Source of the DNA: Bacteroidota bacterium
Lineage (GTDB): Bacteria > Bacteroidota > Bacteroidia > B-17B0 > Aurantibacillaceae
Direction: 5' to 3'
Length of the DNA: 64,000 nt
Assembly: GCA_030684395.1 (NCBI GenBank)
Contig: JAUXTT010000011.1
Location: 310,001-374,000, forward strand
Part shown: in pieces, positions 1 through 10,394 of the stretch
Layout: each line of letters opens with the position of its first letter
Numbering within the stretch: the first letter of the stretch is position 1
Notes under the pieces: generated by a model
The model's input: only the letters and a program-made list of their open reading frames with translations
Told to the model about the DNA's origin: nothing
The model's database searches: none
Program-made: the position numbers and the translations under genes

Positions 1-402
1 AAAATTCCACACGCTATCGGCAATGTCCATTTTATAATGTCCGCTATACATTTTTTGACCATTGGCATGATAAACATTCGATTCACCATTCATTTTATCT
101 GAGCTAAAAAAAGCTTCGCTCCAAAGTAATCCATTCGGGTAAAAATACATCCACTTTCCACTTTTTTTCCCAAAGCGGAAATTACCTCTCACCTTGATAA
201 CACCGCTCGGATACTTTTCGAAATAATCACCGGTATAAGTTGAATCAGGTGGTTCAAATTTCCCTGACGAAACGTGTGCCGAATTAGCTTTCTTTACCGA
301 ATCAATGGATGATTTATCACCCATACTATCGCTTTGGTCCGGGCTACATGCATCCAACAATAAAACAAACCCTACTCCTATTATTGCAATAAACTTTAAC
401 AT
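1..402 (-). CDS. MORN/YwqK-like repeat lipoprotein (3' part outside window)
   Basis: The reading frame stays open from an ATG at 402 to the window edge (134 codons), so the C-terminus is missing. The N-terminus is a lipoprotein signal: a hydrophobic stretch followed by LLLDAC, with Cys near residue 19. The rest carries repeated segments of the type KSGKWMYFYPNG and YHANGQKMYSGHYK, as in MORN/YwqK-type repeat proteins. The ATG lies one base after the stop codon of the polyprenyl synthase gene, so translation is probably coupled. It is likely a membrane-anchored envelope protein; its molecular function is unknown. Confidence 0.75.
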   Translation of the reverse strand, partial: MLKFIAIIGVGFVLLLDACSPDQSDSMGDKSSIDSVKKANSAHVSSGKFEPPDSTYTGDYFEKYPSGVIKVRGNFRFGKKSGKWMYFYPNGLLWSEAFFSSDKMNGESNVYHANGQKMYSGHYKMDIADSVWNF

Positions 403-403
403 C

Positions 404-1378
404 CTATTTCTTTCTGTTTGTTGTATAAATTACTAACTGTCTCAATGAATTTTTTGCATCTGAATCAGGAAACCCACTCAATATTTCTAATGCTTGTTCC
501 TTGTATTCATTCATCCGTTTTTCCGCATATTGAATACCTCCCTTTTCAAACACAAAACTAACTACCTCCGCAACTTTTTTCGGGTTATCATTGTGATTTT
601 TTACAATATTTATGATTTTTCTTTTCTCCGATTCAGTAGATTGATTTAATGAATAGATCAAAGGCAAAGTCATTTTTTTCTCTTTAATATCAATGCCGGT
701 TGGTTTACCAATATCACTTCCATCACCGAAATCAAAAAGATCATCCTTTATTTGGAAAGCGATACCGGTAAGTGTTCCAAACTTACTCATAGCTTCAATT
801 TGAGTTTTATCACTGGTAACTGAAGCCGCTCCACAAGCACAACAAGCTGCAATCAAAGTAGCCGTTTTTTGGCGAATGATCTCAAAATAAATATCTTCCG
901 AAATATCCAGTTTACGAGCTTTTTCGATCTGCAACAATTCTCCCTCACTCATTTCCCTCACTGCATTACTTACTATTTTCAACAAATGAAAATCATCGTT
1001 ATCCAATGAAAGTAAAAGCCCGCGCGACAATAAATAATCACCAATTAAAACTGCAATTTTATTTTTCCAGAGGGCATTAACGGAGAAAAAACCTCTACGT
1101 TCATTACTATCATCAACCACATCATCATGAACCAGAGTAGCGGTGTGCAAAAGCTCTATCAAAGCCGCAGCTCTATACGTAGAGTCATTAAAGCCGCTCA
1201 TTGTTTTTGCAGCCAGAAACACAAACATAGGACGTAATTGTTTCCCCTTACGCTTTACAATATAGGTGGTTATTTTTTCGAGTAAAGGAACATTACTTCG
1301 CATGGAATCACGAAACCTTCTTTCAAAAATTTCTATGTTCTCTGCAATAGGAGCCTTTATTTTATCTACTTCCGACAA
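404..1378 (-). CDS. Polyprenyl (octaprenyl-type) diphosphate synthase
   Basis: This 324-residue all-helical isoprenoid synthase condenses isopentenyl diphosphate with an allylic diphosphate to make a long polyprenyl chain, probably the menaquinone side chain. Both aspartate-rich motifs are visible: DDVVDDS around residue 85 (first DDxxD) and DDLFDFGDG around residue 212 (second DDxxD), each binding Mg2+-diphosphate. Upstream of the first motif is the GKQLRP substrate motif. Length is normal for IspB-type enzymes. It is followed directly by the lipoprotein gene on the same strand. The exact chain length made cannot be read from sequence. Confidence 0.93.
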   Translation of the reverse strand: MSEVDKIKAPIAENIEIFERRFRDSMRSNVPLLEKITTYIVKRKGKQLRPMFVFLAAKTMSGFNDSTYRAAALIELLHTATLVHDDVVDDSNERRGFFSVNALWKNKIAVLIGDYLLSRGLLLSLDNDDFHLLKIVSNAVREMSEGELLQIEKARKLDISEDIYFEIIRQKTATLIAACCACGAASVTSDKTQIEAMSKFGTLTGIAFQIKDDLFDFGDGSDIGKPTGIDIKEKKMTLPLIYSLNQSTESEKRKIINIVKNHNDNPKKVAEVVSFVFEKGGIQYAEKRMNEYKEQALEILSGFPDSDAKNSLRQLVIYTTNRKK

Positions 1379-1506
1379 GTTTTAGTTTTGGATGAAGCCT
1401 TGACCCCATCAATTTCGCCGAAAGATACAAAACATAACGATTTGATGATTTGTTGAATGACTTAATTTATCGATTTTAAACTTTTTCCCAAATTACGTCA
1501 ATTAGG

Positions 1507-2232
1507 TTAAACTTTAGGATTATCCCAATCAGTAGAAGAAAATGTTTTACTTCTGCCAAAAACATAAAATATGGTAAAACCGGTTGCTAAAATTAACACA
1601 TGAAAAAAACAAGCTATTCGATACAACGAAAAATAACCGGCTCTTAAATCGGTTGTGAGGTATTTGTTTGGTAATATGAAAGTAACAGCAGCAGTAAACA
1701 AAATCACACATAAAAAAAGTGATTCAAAATTTCTCAGTGGAAAGCTTATCCATTTCCTTTTTGCAGGTAAAGAATCTCCCCAGCGATGGATAAGAAAGTA
1801 GTTTCCATAAATGGTTTGACAAAACAGCAATGCATCCTCATTTTTCTCAGGATCTCTTATTTTTTCTTTTGTAGTAAGAATTTTAAAATGCAGTAGATCC
1901 TTTCTCTGCAAGGCATTCAAGTCCTTGATCTTTAGTAGTGATTCGTAAGGAAACTCTCCTGTGTATAGTTGGCTATCAACAAAACGCAATCGATAACGTA
2001 CGCAAATATTTTTTATTTCACGGAGGGTAAAAATCAAATTGGGGTCTAAACCTTCTTCATTTAAAAATGTAAAGGACCTGTTATAAGATCTTAAATTGCT
2101 TAAAATATTTTTCTCATCAAATTGCTCTTCTAACAACAACTTATTCGCTTCAAAAAGCAAGGTTTCTTCCAAGTTTCTGATCTTTATCCGCTCTTTGCTT
2201 AATTCTTCTTGTATTTGAACCGGTTTGAACAT
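1507..2232 (-). CDS. Unknown protein with two C-terminal membrane helices
   Basis: A protein of about 241 residues that I do not recognise. The N-terminal two thirds are charged and probably cytoplasmic, with a helical, possibly coiled segment in the first 60 residues. Two hydrophobic segments follow near residues 165-190 and 205-225. The ATG at 2232 was chosen over an upstream TTG at 2271 because a promoter-like TAACTTTA (2241-2248, minus strand) lies 8 bases before it. It is transcribed divergently from the exbB operon. No function can be assigned. Confidence 0.7.
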   Translation of the reverse strand: MFKPVQIQEELSKERIKIRNLEETLLFEANKLLLEEQFDEKNILSNLRSYNRSFTFLNEEGLDPNLIFTLREIKNICVRYRLRFVDSQLYTGEFPYESLLKIKDLNALQRKDLLHFKILTTKEKIRDPEKNEDALLFCQTIYGNYFLIHRWGDSLPAKRKWISFPLRNFESLFLCVILFTAAVTFILPNKYLTTDLRAGYFSLYRIACFFHVLILATGFTIFYVFGRSKTFSSTDWDNPKV

Positions 2233-2395
2233 TTGTACGGTAAAGTTATGGCTAAATAAACAAAAGTTCAAGTCAATTATGCAACATTTCCTTAAAATCC
2301 TCGTTGAACTAACACCTTAGTGTTTAAAATTATCCTATGCAATAAAATTACTTCGCACACATCAGGCGTACTTTCGTAAAGTAAATTTTATAACT

Positions 2396-3142
2396 ATGAT
2401 TGGTATTTTATTGCAAACTACCGGAGCTGTTAGTACAGTTGCCGACACTCTTAATACTGCTTTAGCTGGAATGGCAACAACAGGAATCAATACGGGTGTT
2501 ACTCAGCAACCTGTAACTGAAGAGTCGTTTAACCTATTATCTATGATAATGAAGGGTGGTGTCATTATATACCCTTTGATTCTTATGCTCCTGCTGGCCA
2601 TTTATGTGTTAGTTGAACGACTCATTGTTATAAAAAGAGCTTCAAAAAGAAGTTCTAATATATTGAGCAACATTAAAGACTCTATTCATAAGGGGAATAT
2701 TGACTCCGCACGTACCATGTGTTCCAGCTTGAATACGCCGGAAGCTGTTATGTTGGAGAAGGGATTAAGTCGTATCGGGCAGCCTGTAAATGACATCCGT
2801 GAAGCGATGAACGAAGCTGCTACCATAGAAATTGGTCGTTTGGAAAAAAACATGGGCATACTAAATATCACAGGTCGTATAGCACCTATGTTCGGTTTCA
2901 TTGGTACTATCATTGGGGTTATCAAGATTTTTTATGATATCGCGTTGCAAGGTACTGTAGAAATCTCAGTTATCTCGACGGGTTTGTATGAAAAAATGGT
3001 TTCTTCATGTAGTGGTTTGGTAGTTGGTGTATTTGCCTTTATTGCTTATCACTGGATGAATACATTGATTGATAAGTTTGCTCACCGCATGGAAGAAACC
3101 CGCATGAACTTCCTTGACATTTTGAACGAACCTTCAAAATAA
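2396..3142 (+). CDS. exbB: MotA/TolQ/ExbB proton channel family protein
   Basis: A 248-residue inner-membrane protein of the ExbB/TolQ family, which with ExbD uses the proton gradient to drive a TonB-like transducer. Three hydrophobic segments are seen (about residues 52-75, 155-180 and 195-220). The conserved core GRIAPMFGFIGTIIGVIKIF resembles the family's TM2 signature with Gly-Thr pairs. The N-terminal extension before TM1 is typical of Bacteroidetes members. A -7-like TACTTTCG (2369-2376) precedes the start. The exbD and TonB-like genes follow on the same strand. Confidence 0.9.
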   Translation: MIGILLQTTGAVSTVADTLNTALAGMATTGINTGVTQQPVTEESFNLLSMIMKGGVIIYPLILMLLLAIYVLVERLIVIKRASKRSSNILSNIKDSIHKGNIDSARTMCSSLNTPEAVMLEKGLSRIGQPVNDIREAMNEAATIEIGRLEKNMGILNITGRIAPMFGFIGTIIGVIKIFYDIALQGTVEISVISTGLYEKMVSSCSGLVVGVFAFIAYHWMNTLIDKFAHRMEETRMNFLDILNEPSK

Positions 3143-3194
3143 TTCAGAACATCTTGTGGAAATAATTTAATTCTTCATCTAAACGACAATTAAA

Positions 3195-3602
3195 ATGGGC
3201 CTCAGAAAACGACATAGAGAAGCAGAAGTAAGTACCGATTCATTGAACGATATCATGTTTTTCCTGCTTTTATTCTTCCTTATACTCTCTACGATGATTA
3301 GCCCCAACGCAATGAAAGTAACACTGGCCAGTTCATCTAAAACAAAAGCTCCGGTTGAAGCAAAAAAGCCCTTGCATCTTGCTGTTACGAAAGACAGAAA
3401 ATTTTTTCTGGAAAATCAGGAATTGGAATTTAATAACCTGGAACCTGCAATAGCTGCATTAACAAACGGACAAGTTGATCCTTTAGTTATATTAAATATC
3501 GACAAAGATCTCAGCTGGCAGGATGCAATTGATGTTATGCAAATTGGAGATCGTTTGAAATGCAAAATGGTGGTTTCAACAAAAGCTGCAAATGCCAAGT
3601 AA
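3195..3602 (+). CDS. exbD: ExbD/TolR family biopolymer transporter
   Basis: A 135-residue single-pass membrane protein. After a short basic N-terminus (GLRKRHREAEVSTDSLNDIMFFLL) comes one membrane helix of about 20 residues. The Asp in SLNDIMFF near the start of the helix is the conserved proton-carrying acidic residue of ExbD/TolR. The periplasmic part ends with the usual alpha/beta fold (the ILNIDKDLSWQDAIDVM region). It lies 52 bases after exbB and 34 before the first TonB-like gene, so the three are probably one operon. Confidence 0.9.
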   Translation: MGLRKRHREAEVSTDSLNDIMFFLLLFFLILSTMISPNAMKVTLASSSKTKAPVEAKKPLHLAVTKDRKFFLENQELEFNNLEPAIAALTNGQVDPLVILNIDKDLSWQDAIDVMQIGDRLKCKMVVSTKAANAK

Positions 3603-3636
3603 TTTTAATAACTTTGATAGAGAATAAGTTTAAAGC

Positions 3637-4458
3637 ATGAATGCCAAAACAGAACATCCAGGAGACAGAATGATTGCCGGAACAATTTCGTTAATTATAG
3701 GAATTCTGTTGTTTTTATTCTTGTTCTTCTACACGATTACCACAAGAAATCCTCCCTTTGACTTAATAGGAGATGAGGGAATGGAAATGAATTTTGGAAC
3801 ATATAACGAAGGCACCGGCGAAGTAGAAAATAACGGGATTGGTGACGCAACCAACGTTGTAACCGAAGAATCTGTTAGCACTCCCCCACCTACTGAAAAT
3901 ACCGCCGCAGAAATTTTCGAAAATGGAGAACCAATTGTAAAAGCAGATCCAAAAACTCCAACACCAAAATCAGATAACGCTACAACCATTATTACCCCTG
4001 TAAAACCAACTAATACAAACAATTCTTTACTCAGTAACTTTGTAAAAGGCAATGTAAAACCCGGAACAAATGGTGGTGGAGATGGAAGCTCAGGAACCGC
4101 AGGAAATGACGGCGTACCTGATGGAAATCCAAATACAAACGGGTTAGGTGGTAACGGTAATAATCCAAATCAAATTGGTAATAGTGCCGGCGGTTCCGGA
4201 TTTAGTTTAGCAGGAAGAAAAGCCATTAGTTTACCTAAAGTAAACGATAGTAAAGAAGAAGGCATAGTGGTTGTAACAATTAAAGTTAACAAGGAAGGCA
4301 AAGTAATTGATGCAGAACCAAACGGAAGGGGCACAAACACTTCCAGCTCAGCACTTAAATCAAAAGCCCGTCAGGCAGCCCTGAGTGCTGTTTTCTCACC
4401 ATCTCCAAATGGATCTGATGAACAAATAGGAACTATTACTTTTAAGTTTGAGTTCTAA
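3637..4458 (+). CDS. TonB-like energy transducer, Gly/Pro-rich
   Basis: A 273-residue protein with one N-terminal membrane helix (about residues 13-33). Then follow an acidic and Pro/Thr-rich linker (TPPPTEN, PKTPTPKS), a Gly/Asn-rich stretch near residues 145-185, and a C-terminal domain of about 80 residues in which VVVTIKVNKEGKVIDAEPN is typical of TonB C-terminal folds. It ends in ITFKFEF. Position after exbB-exbD supports a role carrying energy across the periplasm. The client receptor is unknown. The next gene has a related C-terminal domain. Confidence 0.8.
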   Translation: MNAKTEHPGDRMIAGTISLIIGILLFLFLFFYTITTRNPPFDLIGDEGMEMNFGTYNEGTGEVENNGIGDATNVVTEESVSTPPPTENTAAEIFENGEPIVKADPKTPTPKSDNATTIITPVKPTNTNNSLLSNFVKGNVKPGTNGGGDGSSGTAGNDGVPDGNPNTNGLGGNGNNPNQIGNSAGGSGFSLAGRKAISLPKVNDSKEEGIVVVTIKVNKEGKVIDAEPNGRGTNTSSSALKSKARQAALSAVFSPSPNGSDEQIGTITFKFEF

Positions 4459-4531
4459 TTTAATTTTCTCCAATTAGTTTCTTCGCAATTTTTAATATAT
4501 ACCCACGTTAATAGAATAAAATATATTAACC

Positions 4532-5212
4532 ATGAGTACCCATTTGATTTTTTCAAAAGAAAGTAAATTGGCGATAGCTATTACTTCTACTATCAGTGCC
4601 TTGCTTATCACTTTTATTAGCTTGTATAAAATCGTTCCCTCTTCTCGTATGTATTCAGATGTAGAGACAATCATAGATCTCCCGGGTGTTTTTGTAACCT
4701 CTATTAGCTCTCCATATAATTCCGAAAGCAAAGGTTCCTTATCTTCCAAATTACCCTCCGGTATTTCTAAAAGCATTATAAAGATGGAAACAGAAATGTT
4801 CACCAACTCTTTCATCTCCTCGTTTTCACAAAGCACAGTTCTAAAATCATCTTCTTCTGCAGAAGCTGGTGCTGAAATGCCTGGCAAGGACCCAAATCAC
4901 AGTATTGGGAAAAACAGAAACAATCCTCATTTAACAAACGAAACAAGTTTTTTGGGAGGTAATCTTAAAAACAGAAAATTAATTTTTATTGATAAAGTCA
5001 AAAATGCAAATGAAGAAGGATCCGTTGTTGTAAAACTAAACGTTAACCCACAAGGAGAAGTTATAAGTGCAGAGATCGATCCCGAAAGAACAATAACGCT
5101 AAGTGCATCATTAAAATCAAATGCTCTTAACACTTCTCTTACCGCCATTTTCGAAGCAAGTCACTCCTCAGAAGAACAAACAGGGTTCATTACCTTTAAG
5201 TTCGAGTTTTAA
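4532..5212 (+). CDS. TonB-like paralogue of the preceding gene, Ser-rich linker
   Basis: A 226-residue protein with one N-terminal membrane helix (about residues 15-33), a Ser-rich linker without the proline-rich region usual in TonB, and a C-terminal domain of about 80 residues. That domain aligns with the preceding protein: VVVKLNVNPQGEVISAE against VVVTIKVNKEGKVIDAE, and the same ending ITFKFEF. It starts 73 bases after that gene. It is read as a diverged tandem duplicate. Whether it still works with ExbB/ExbD is unknown. Confidence 0.72.
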   Translation: MSTHLIFSKESKLAIAITSTISALLITFISLYKIVPSSRMYSDVETIIDLPGVFVTSISSPYNSESKGSLSSKLPSGISKSIIKMETEMFTNSFISSFSQSTVLKSSSSAEAGAEMPGKDPNHSIGKNRNNPHLTNETSFLGGNLKNRKLIFIDKVKNANEEGSVVVKLNVNPQGEVISAEIDPERTITLSASLKSNALNTSLTAIFEASHSSEEQTGFITFKFEF

Positions 5213-5406
5213 TTTTTTGTTCACATATGATATAAAATAATTTTAATTTAATTCTACAAAACGGGCGGTAAAAAATTTGCATAAATCTGCTTAATGTGAA
5301 CAGAAGGCAAACCGCAAAATTTCACAAAACTTCTTTCCATTTTTCCAAATTTTTCTTTAAAAATTTACTGCTTTTTAATGTCTTTTTTTAACAAATTGTT
5401 AGCAAG

Positions 5407-7462
<2,056 letters not shown>

Positions 7463-7485
7463 TGATTTAAGATTTTTGATCGTTG

Positions 7486-7503
7486 TCCCGATAGCTATCG
7501 GGA
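7486..7503. repeat. 18-bp perfect palindrome
   Basis: TCCCGATAGCTATCGGGA is perfectly self-complementary and lies between gyrB (stop 7462) and mdh (start 7567). The same core with one more base pair at each end occurs at 32241-32260. No T-run follows, so it is not an obvious intrinsic terminator. Its recurrence suggests a dispersed intergenic palindrome. Confidence 0.8.
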
Positions 7504-7566
7504 TCTGACTTTTAATTAACCCCAACTCGAAACAAGGAACTATTAATAAATAAAAATAAACAAAAC

Positions 7567-8505
7567 ATGAGTAAAGTAACTATTGTAGGTGCAGGAAACG
7601 TAGGAGCAACCTGTGCTGATGCAATCGCATTCAGAAAGATCGCAAGCGAAGTAGTATTATTAGACATTCGTGAAAATTTTGCAGAAGGAAAAGCATTGGA
7701 TATGATGCAAACTGCAACATTAAACGGGTTTGATACACGCGTTAGCGGAAGTACAAATGATTATGCTAAAACTGCAGGAAGTGATGTAGTTGTGATCACT
7801 AGTGGTATTCCACGTAAACCTGGTATGACTCGTGAAGAGTTAATTGGGATCAATGCAGGAATTGTAAAAGGTGTTACAGAAAACATTTTAAAGCATTCTC
7901 CTAACGCAATTATCGTTGTGGTAAGTAATCCAATGGATACAATGACTTTCTTAGCATTAACAGAAAGTAAATTACCTAAAAACCGTATCATCGGTATGGG
8001 TGGTATTTTAGATAGCGCTCGTTTCAAATGTTATTTATCTCTTGCACTTAACTGTTCTCCTAATGATGTAGAAGGAATGGTAATTGGCGGACATGGTGAT
8101 ACTACTATGATTCCTCTTACCCGTTTGGCTTCTTACAAAGGAGTTCCGGTTTCTCAGTTCTTAAGTGCAGAAGCTTTACAAAAAGTTGCTGCCGACACTA
8201 TGGTTGGTGGTGCTACTTTAACCGGAATGCTAGGTACATCTGCATGGTATGCTCCGGGAGCAGCAGTTGCTTCTTTGGTTGACAGTATCTTAAACGATCA
8301 GAAAAAATTATTTCCTTGCTGTGTTTCATTGAACGGAGAATACGGACAAAAAGATATTTGTTTAGGTGTTCCTGTTGTAATTGGCAAAAACGGTTGGGAA
8401 TCAATCGTTGACGTTAAATTAAACGCTGACGAACAAGCTGCATTCGCTAAAAGTGCAGAAGCTGTAAGAAACATGAATACAGTATTGAGTACGATTAACG
8501 CTTAA
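7567..8505 (+). CDS. mdh: Malate dehydrogenase
   Basis: NAD-dependent oxidation of malate to oxaloacetate in the TCA cycle. It has 312 residues, the length of the lactate-dehydrogenase-like bacterial MDH class. The Rossmann motif GAGNVGATC is at residues 7-15. The mobile loop Arg that favours malate lies in IPRKPGMTREEL near residue 80. The catalytic His is in GGHGDTTM near residue 175. Preceding palindrome and following terminator suggest it is transcribed alone or as the end of a gyrB readthrough message. Confidence 0.96.
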   Translation: MSKVTIVGAGNVGATCADAIAFRKIASEVVLLDIRENFAEGKALDMMQTATLNGFDTRVSGSTNDYAKTAGSDVVVITSGIPRKPGMTREELIGINAGIVKGVTENILKHSPNAIIVVVSNPMDTMTFLALTESKLPKNRIIGMGGILDSARFKCYLSLALNCSPNDVEGMVIGGHGDTTMIPLTRLASYKGVPVSQFLSAEALQKVAADTMVGGATLTGMLGTSAWYAPGAAVASLVDSILNDQKKLFPCCVSLNGEYGQKDICLGVPVVIGKNGWESIVDVKLNADEQAAFAKSAEAVRNMNTVLSTINA

Positions 8506-8528
8506 GAGTAAAACTATATTTTATAAGG

Positions 8529-8558
8529 ATCCTCGCTCACAAGGCGGGGATTTTTTTA
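8529..8558 (+). terminator. Intrinsic terminator after mdh
   Basis: ATCCTCGC (8529-8536) pairs with GCGGGGAT (8544-8551) with one G-T pair and a 7-base loop. It is followed by a run of seven T (8551-8557). It lies 24 bases after the mdh stop. Confidence 0.85.
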
Positions 8559-8629
8559 TTGAACTATTTCGTTTTAATTCCTAGTTGCTTTGATATTACG
8601 GAACAGACGAGTCTAAACATCTTAAACTC

Positions 8630-8907
8630 TTAATAATCTGCTGGCTGGATGTCTTTGTAACCAGAAACAAATATTGGTTGTGCGTTTTTGTCTTCTCCAA
8701 TTATAAATTATTCTCATTGTAACGATCCGCAAGCCATAACCCATAATTATTTGCAATTTGTCAGGAAACACCCACAACCGGATAATCCAGATATTTTGGA
8801 TTAAACATATAATCTTTTACAAATGGCTCACAGCAGCTTATGATCTTATTTATTTCAACACGGTTTTCACGTAATAAACTTTTAAGAGAATCCTCATTAA
8901 AACCAGG
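8630..8907 (-). pseudogene. Remnant of a GldJ/GldK-like (FGE-sulfatase domain) gene
   Basis: The region has no intact gene, but on the minus strand 8907-8704 reads as a protein-like frame with KDYMFNPKYLDYPVVGVS, a TGA (8761-8763), then QIANNYGLWLADRYNENN. The pattern YPVVGVSWxQAxxYxxWxxDRxNE is characteristic of the formylglycine-generating-enzyme-like domain of Bacteroidetes gliding lipoproteins GldJ/GldK. The TGA sits exactly where Trp is expected. A TAA follows at 8701-8703, after which another frame continues (8701-8633) with KNAQPIFVSGYKDIQ. No start codon or signal peptide remains. It is read as a decayed gene fragment; the family assignment is by motif memory. Confidence 0.55.
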
Positions 8908-8920
8908 AATACTTCATAAA

Positions 8921-8948
8921 AAAAGGGAGAACTTTCGTTCTCCCTTTT
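8921..8948 (-). terminator. Intrinsic terminator of the lipoprotein gene at 8971
   Basis: AAAAGGGAGAAC (8921-8932) pairs perfectly with GTTCTCCCTTTT (8937-8948) around a 4-base loop. On the minus strand it is followed by a T-run, as expected for a terminator about 20 bases beyond the stop codon of the minus-strand gene. Confidence 0.85.
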
Positions 8949-8970
8949 CATTAAATTATTTTATTTATTC

Positions 8971-9393
8971 TTAATATTTCAGGTAAACAGTCTTTTCGTT
9001 TGTTACGCCCTCTTCGAATTTTACAATAGCTTTACCAGTACAATATTTGCCCGGTACATAAGTTCCAGTTGAAGTATAAGTATGAGTTGTTATAGTACAA
9101 TTTGGTTTCTCTGCGCGGATATCCATAATTGCAGGTAGTTTTAATGTAAACTCAACTTTACCGCTTCCGTCAGTTGTGCCGGTTGCTTCAAGGTCTCCAA
9201 TTGCCGTTCCACTCGCAGTAGTAACCTGAGCATAAAGCTTCACAGTAACCCCAGCTTCTAAATTGGCACCAGTAGTATCCATCACCGTAATTATTGCTTT
9301 GCATGGTTTTGGCTTGTTACAAGAACCTGAAAGGATCATGATCCCTCCTAATACAATAACACTCAGAATCGTAAAAAAACTAAATTTCTTCAT
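8971..9393 (-). CDS. Small lipoprotein with Ig-like/regulatory-type domain
   Basis: A 140-residue protein with a signal peptide ending in the lipobox ILSGSC (Cys near residue 25). The mature part, ITVMDTTGANLEAGVTVKLYAQ then TTDGSGKVEFTLKL, looks like a beta-sandwich of the carboxypeptidase-regulatory or Ig-like kind, in which a variable ligand loop is described by 'G...V.L'. Two Cys late in the protein (PNCTITT and GKYCTG) could form a disulfide. The domain is recognisable but the function is not. A strong terminator follows. Confidence 0.75.
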   Translation of the reverse strand: MKKFSFFTILSVIVLGGIMILSGSCNKPKPCKAIITVMDTTGANLEAGVTVKLYAQVTTASGTAIGDLEATGTTDGSGKVEFTLKLPAIMDIRAEKPNCTITTHTYTSTGTYVPGKYCTGKAIVKFEEGVTNEKTVYLKY

Positions 9394-9461
9394 ATGGTAT
9401 CTTAGAATAAGTTAAATTTACACTTTACCTAATTCAAACAAAAATAGCATTATTTGTTAAT

Positions 9462-10388
9462 ATGTGCAAAAAAAAGTACCTTCTCTTCACCTTTCTAATC
9501 GGTATGCTTACTTTTTATAGCTGTAAAACGGGTAAAACGCTTACTTCTTCTAATAATTCAGGTTCCGAACCCCGTAAATTATCCGCTTCTACCCTAAAAG
9601 ATCTAAAAGAAAAGTACCCAACTGAAAACCTTATAATTATTTCCACCCCTTATGGTGAAATGATTGCCCGTTTATTTAATGAAACACCTCAGCACCGGGA
9701 TAATTTCCTGAAACTTACTGAAAAGAAATTTTATGACAGTTTATTGTTTCACCGTGTGATCAATAATTTTATGATACAGGGAGGTGATCCTGATTCTAAA
9801 ACTGCTAAAGCAGATAAGGTTTTGGGCGATGGGGACCTTGGTTATACCGTTCCGGCAGAATTTAAACCCGAACTTTTCCACAAAAAAGGAATGTTATGCG
9901 CTGCAAGAAATGGTGATGATGTTAACCCTGAAAAAGCTTCATCTGCTTGCCAGTTTTATATTGTACATGGAAAGGTGTTTACTGATGAAACTTTGAAAAA
10001 AGTAGAGTATCGGATCAACCGACCTATACTTCGAGAGTTAACCAAAACCTTTCTTGAAAAAACAGAAAATGAACAAATAAAAACAGAATACGAGCGTTAT
10101 ACTAAGGAAGGGAAAAAAGATAGTTTAGATTTATTAAAGAAAAAAATCGACAACCTCATTTTACCCGATTACGAAAAAACCACACATTACACTTTTAGTG
10201 AATCACAAAAAACTGCATACAAAACTATTGGAGGAACGCCTCATTTGGATGGTACCTATACAGTTTATGGAGAAGTCATTTACGGGTTAGGGGTAATTGA
10301 CAAAATAGCCGGTGTAACAACTAACGGTAACGACCGACCTGCAACTGATATTCGTATGACTGTAAGAGTGTTGAATAGAGTTAAATAA
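9462..10388 (+). CDS. Cyclophilin-type peptidyl-prolyl isomerase lipoprotein
   Basis: A 308-residue envelope protein with a lipoprotein signal ending FYSC (Cys near residue 21). The cyclophilin fold begins with TPYGEMIARLFNETPQHRDNF and has FHRVINNFMIQGGDP, the active-site strand containing the catalytic Arg. It also has SSACQFYIV. Between that strand and the terminal TYTVYGEVIYGLGVID segment there is an insertion of about 65 charged residues (roughly 185-250), which lengthens the usual fold of about 170 residues. It is probably a periplasmic folding helper. It is 6 bases upstream of lptB. Confidence 0.88.
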   Translation: MCKKKYLLFTFLIGMLTFYSCKTGKTLTSSNNSGSEPRKLSASTLKDLKEKYPTENLIIISTPYGEMIARLFNETPQHRDNFLKLTEKKFYDSLLFHRVINNFMIQGGDPDSKTAKADKVLGDGDLGYTVPAEFKPELFHKKGMLCAARNGDDVNPEKASSACQFYIVHGKVFTDETLKKVEYRINRPILRELTKTFLEKTENEQIKTEYERYTKEGKKDSLDLLKKKIDNLILPDYEKTTHYTFSESQKTAYKTIGGTPHLDGTYTVYGEVIYGLGVIDKIAGVTTNGNDRPATDIRMTVRVLNRVK

Positions 10389-10394
10389 AAAAAC

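Noticed and set aside
4492-4887. Open frame of 131 codons on the minus strand opposite the second TonB-like gene
   Set aside because: It is antisense to a better supported gene with a conserved C-terminal domain.
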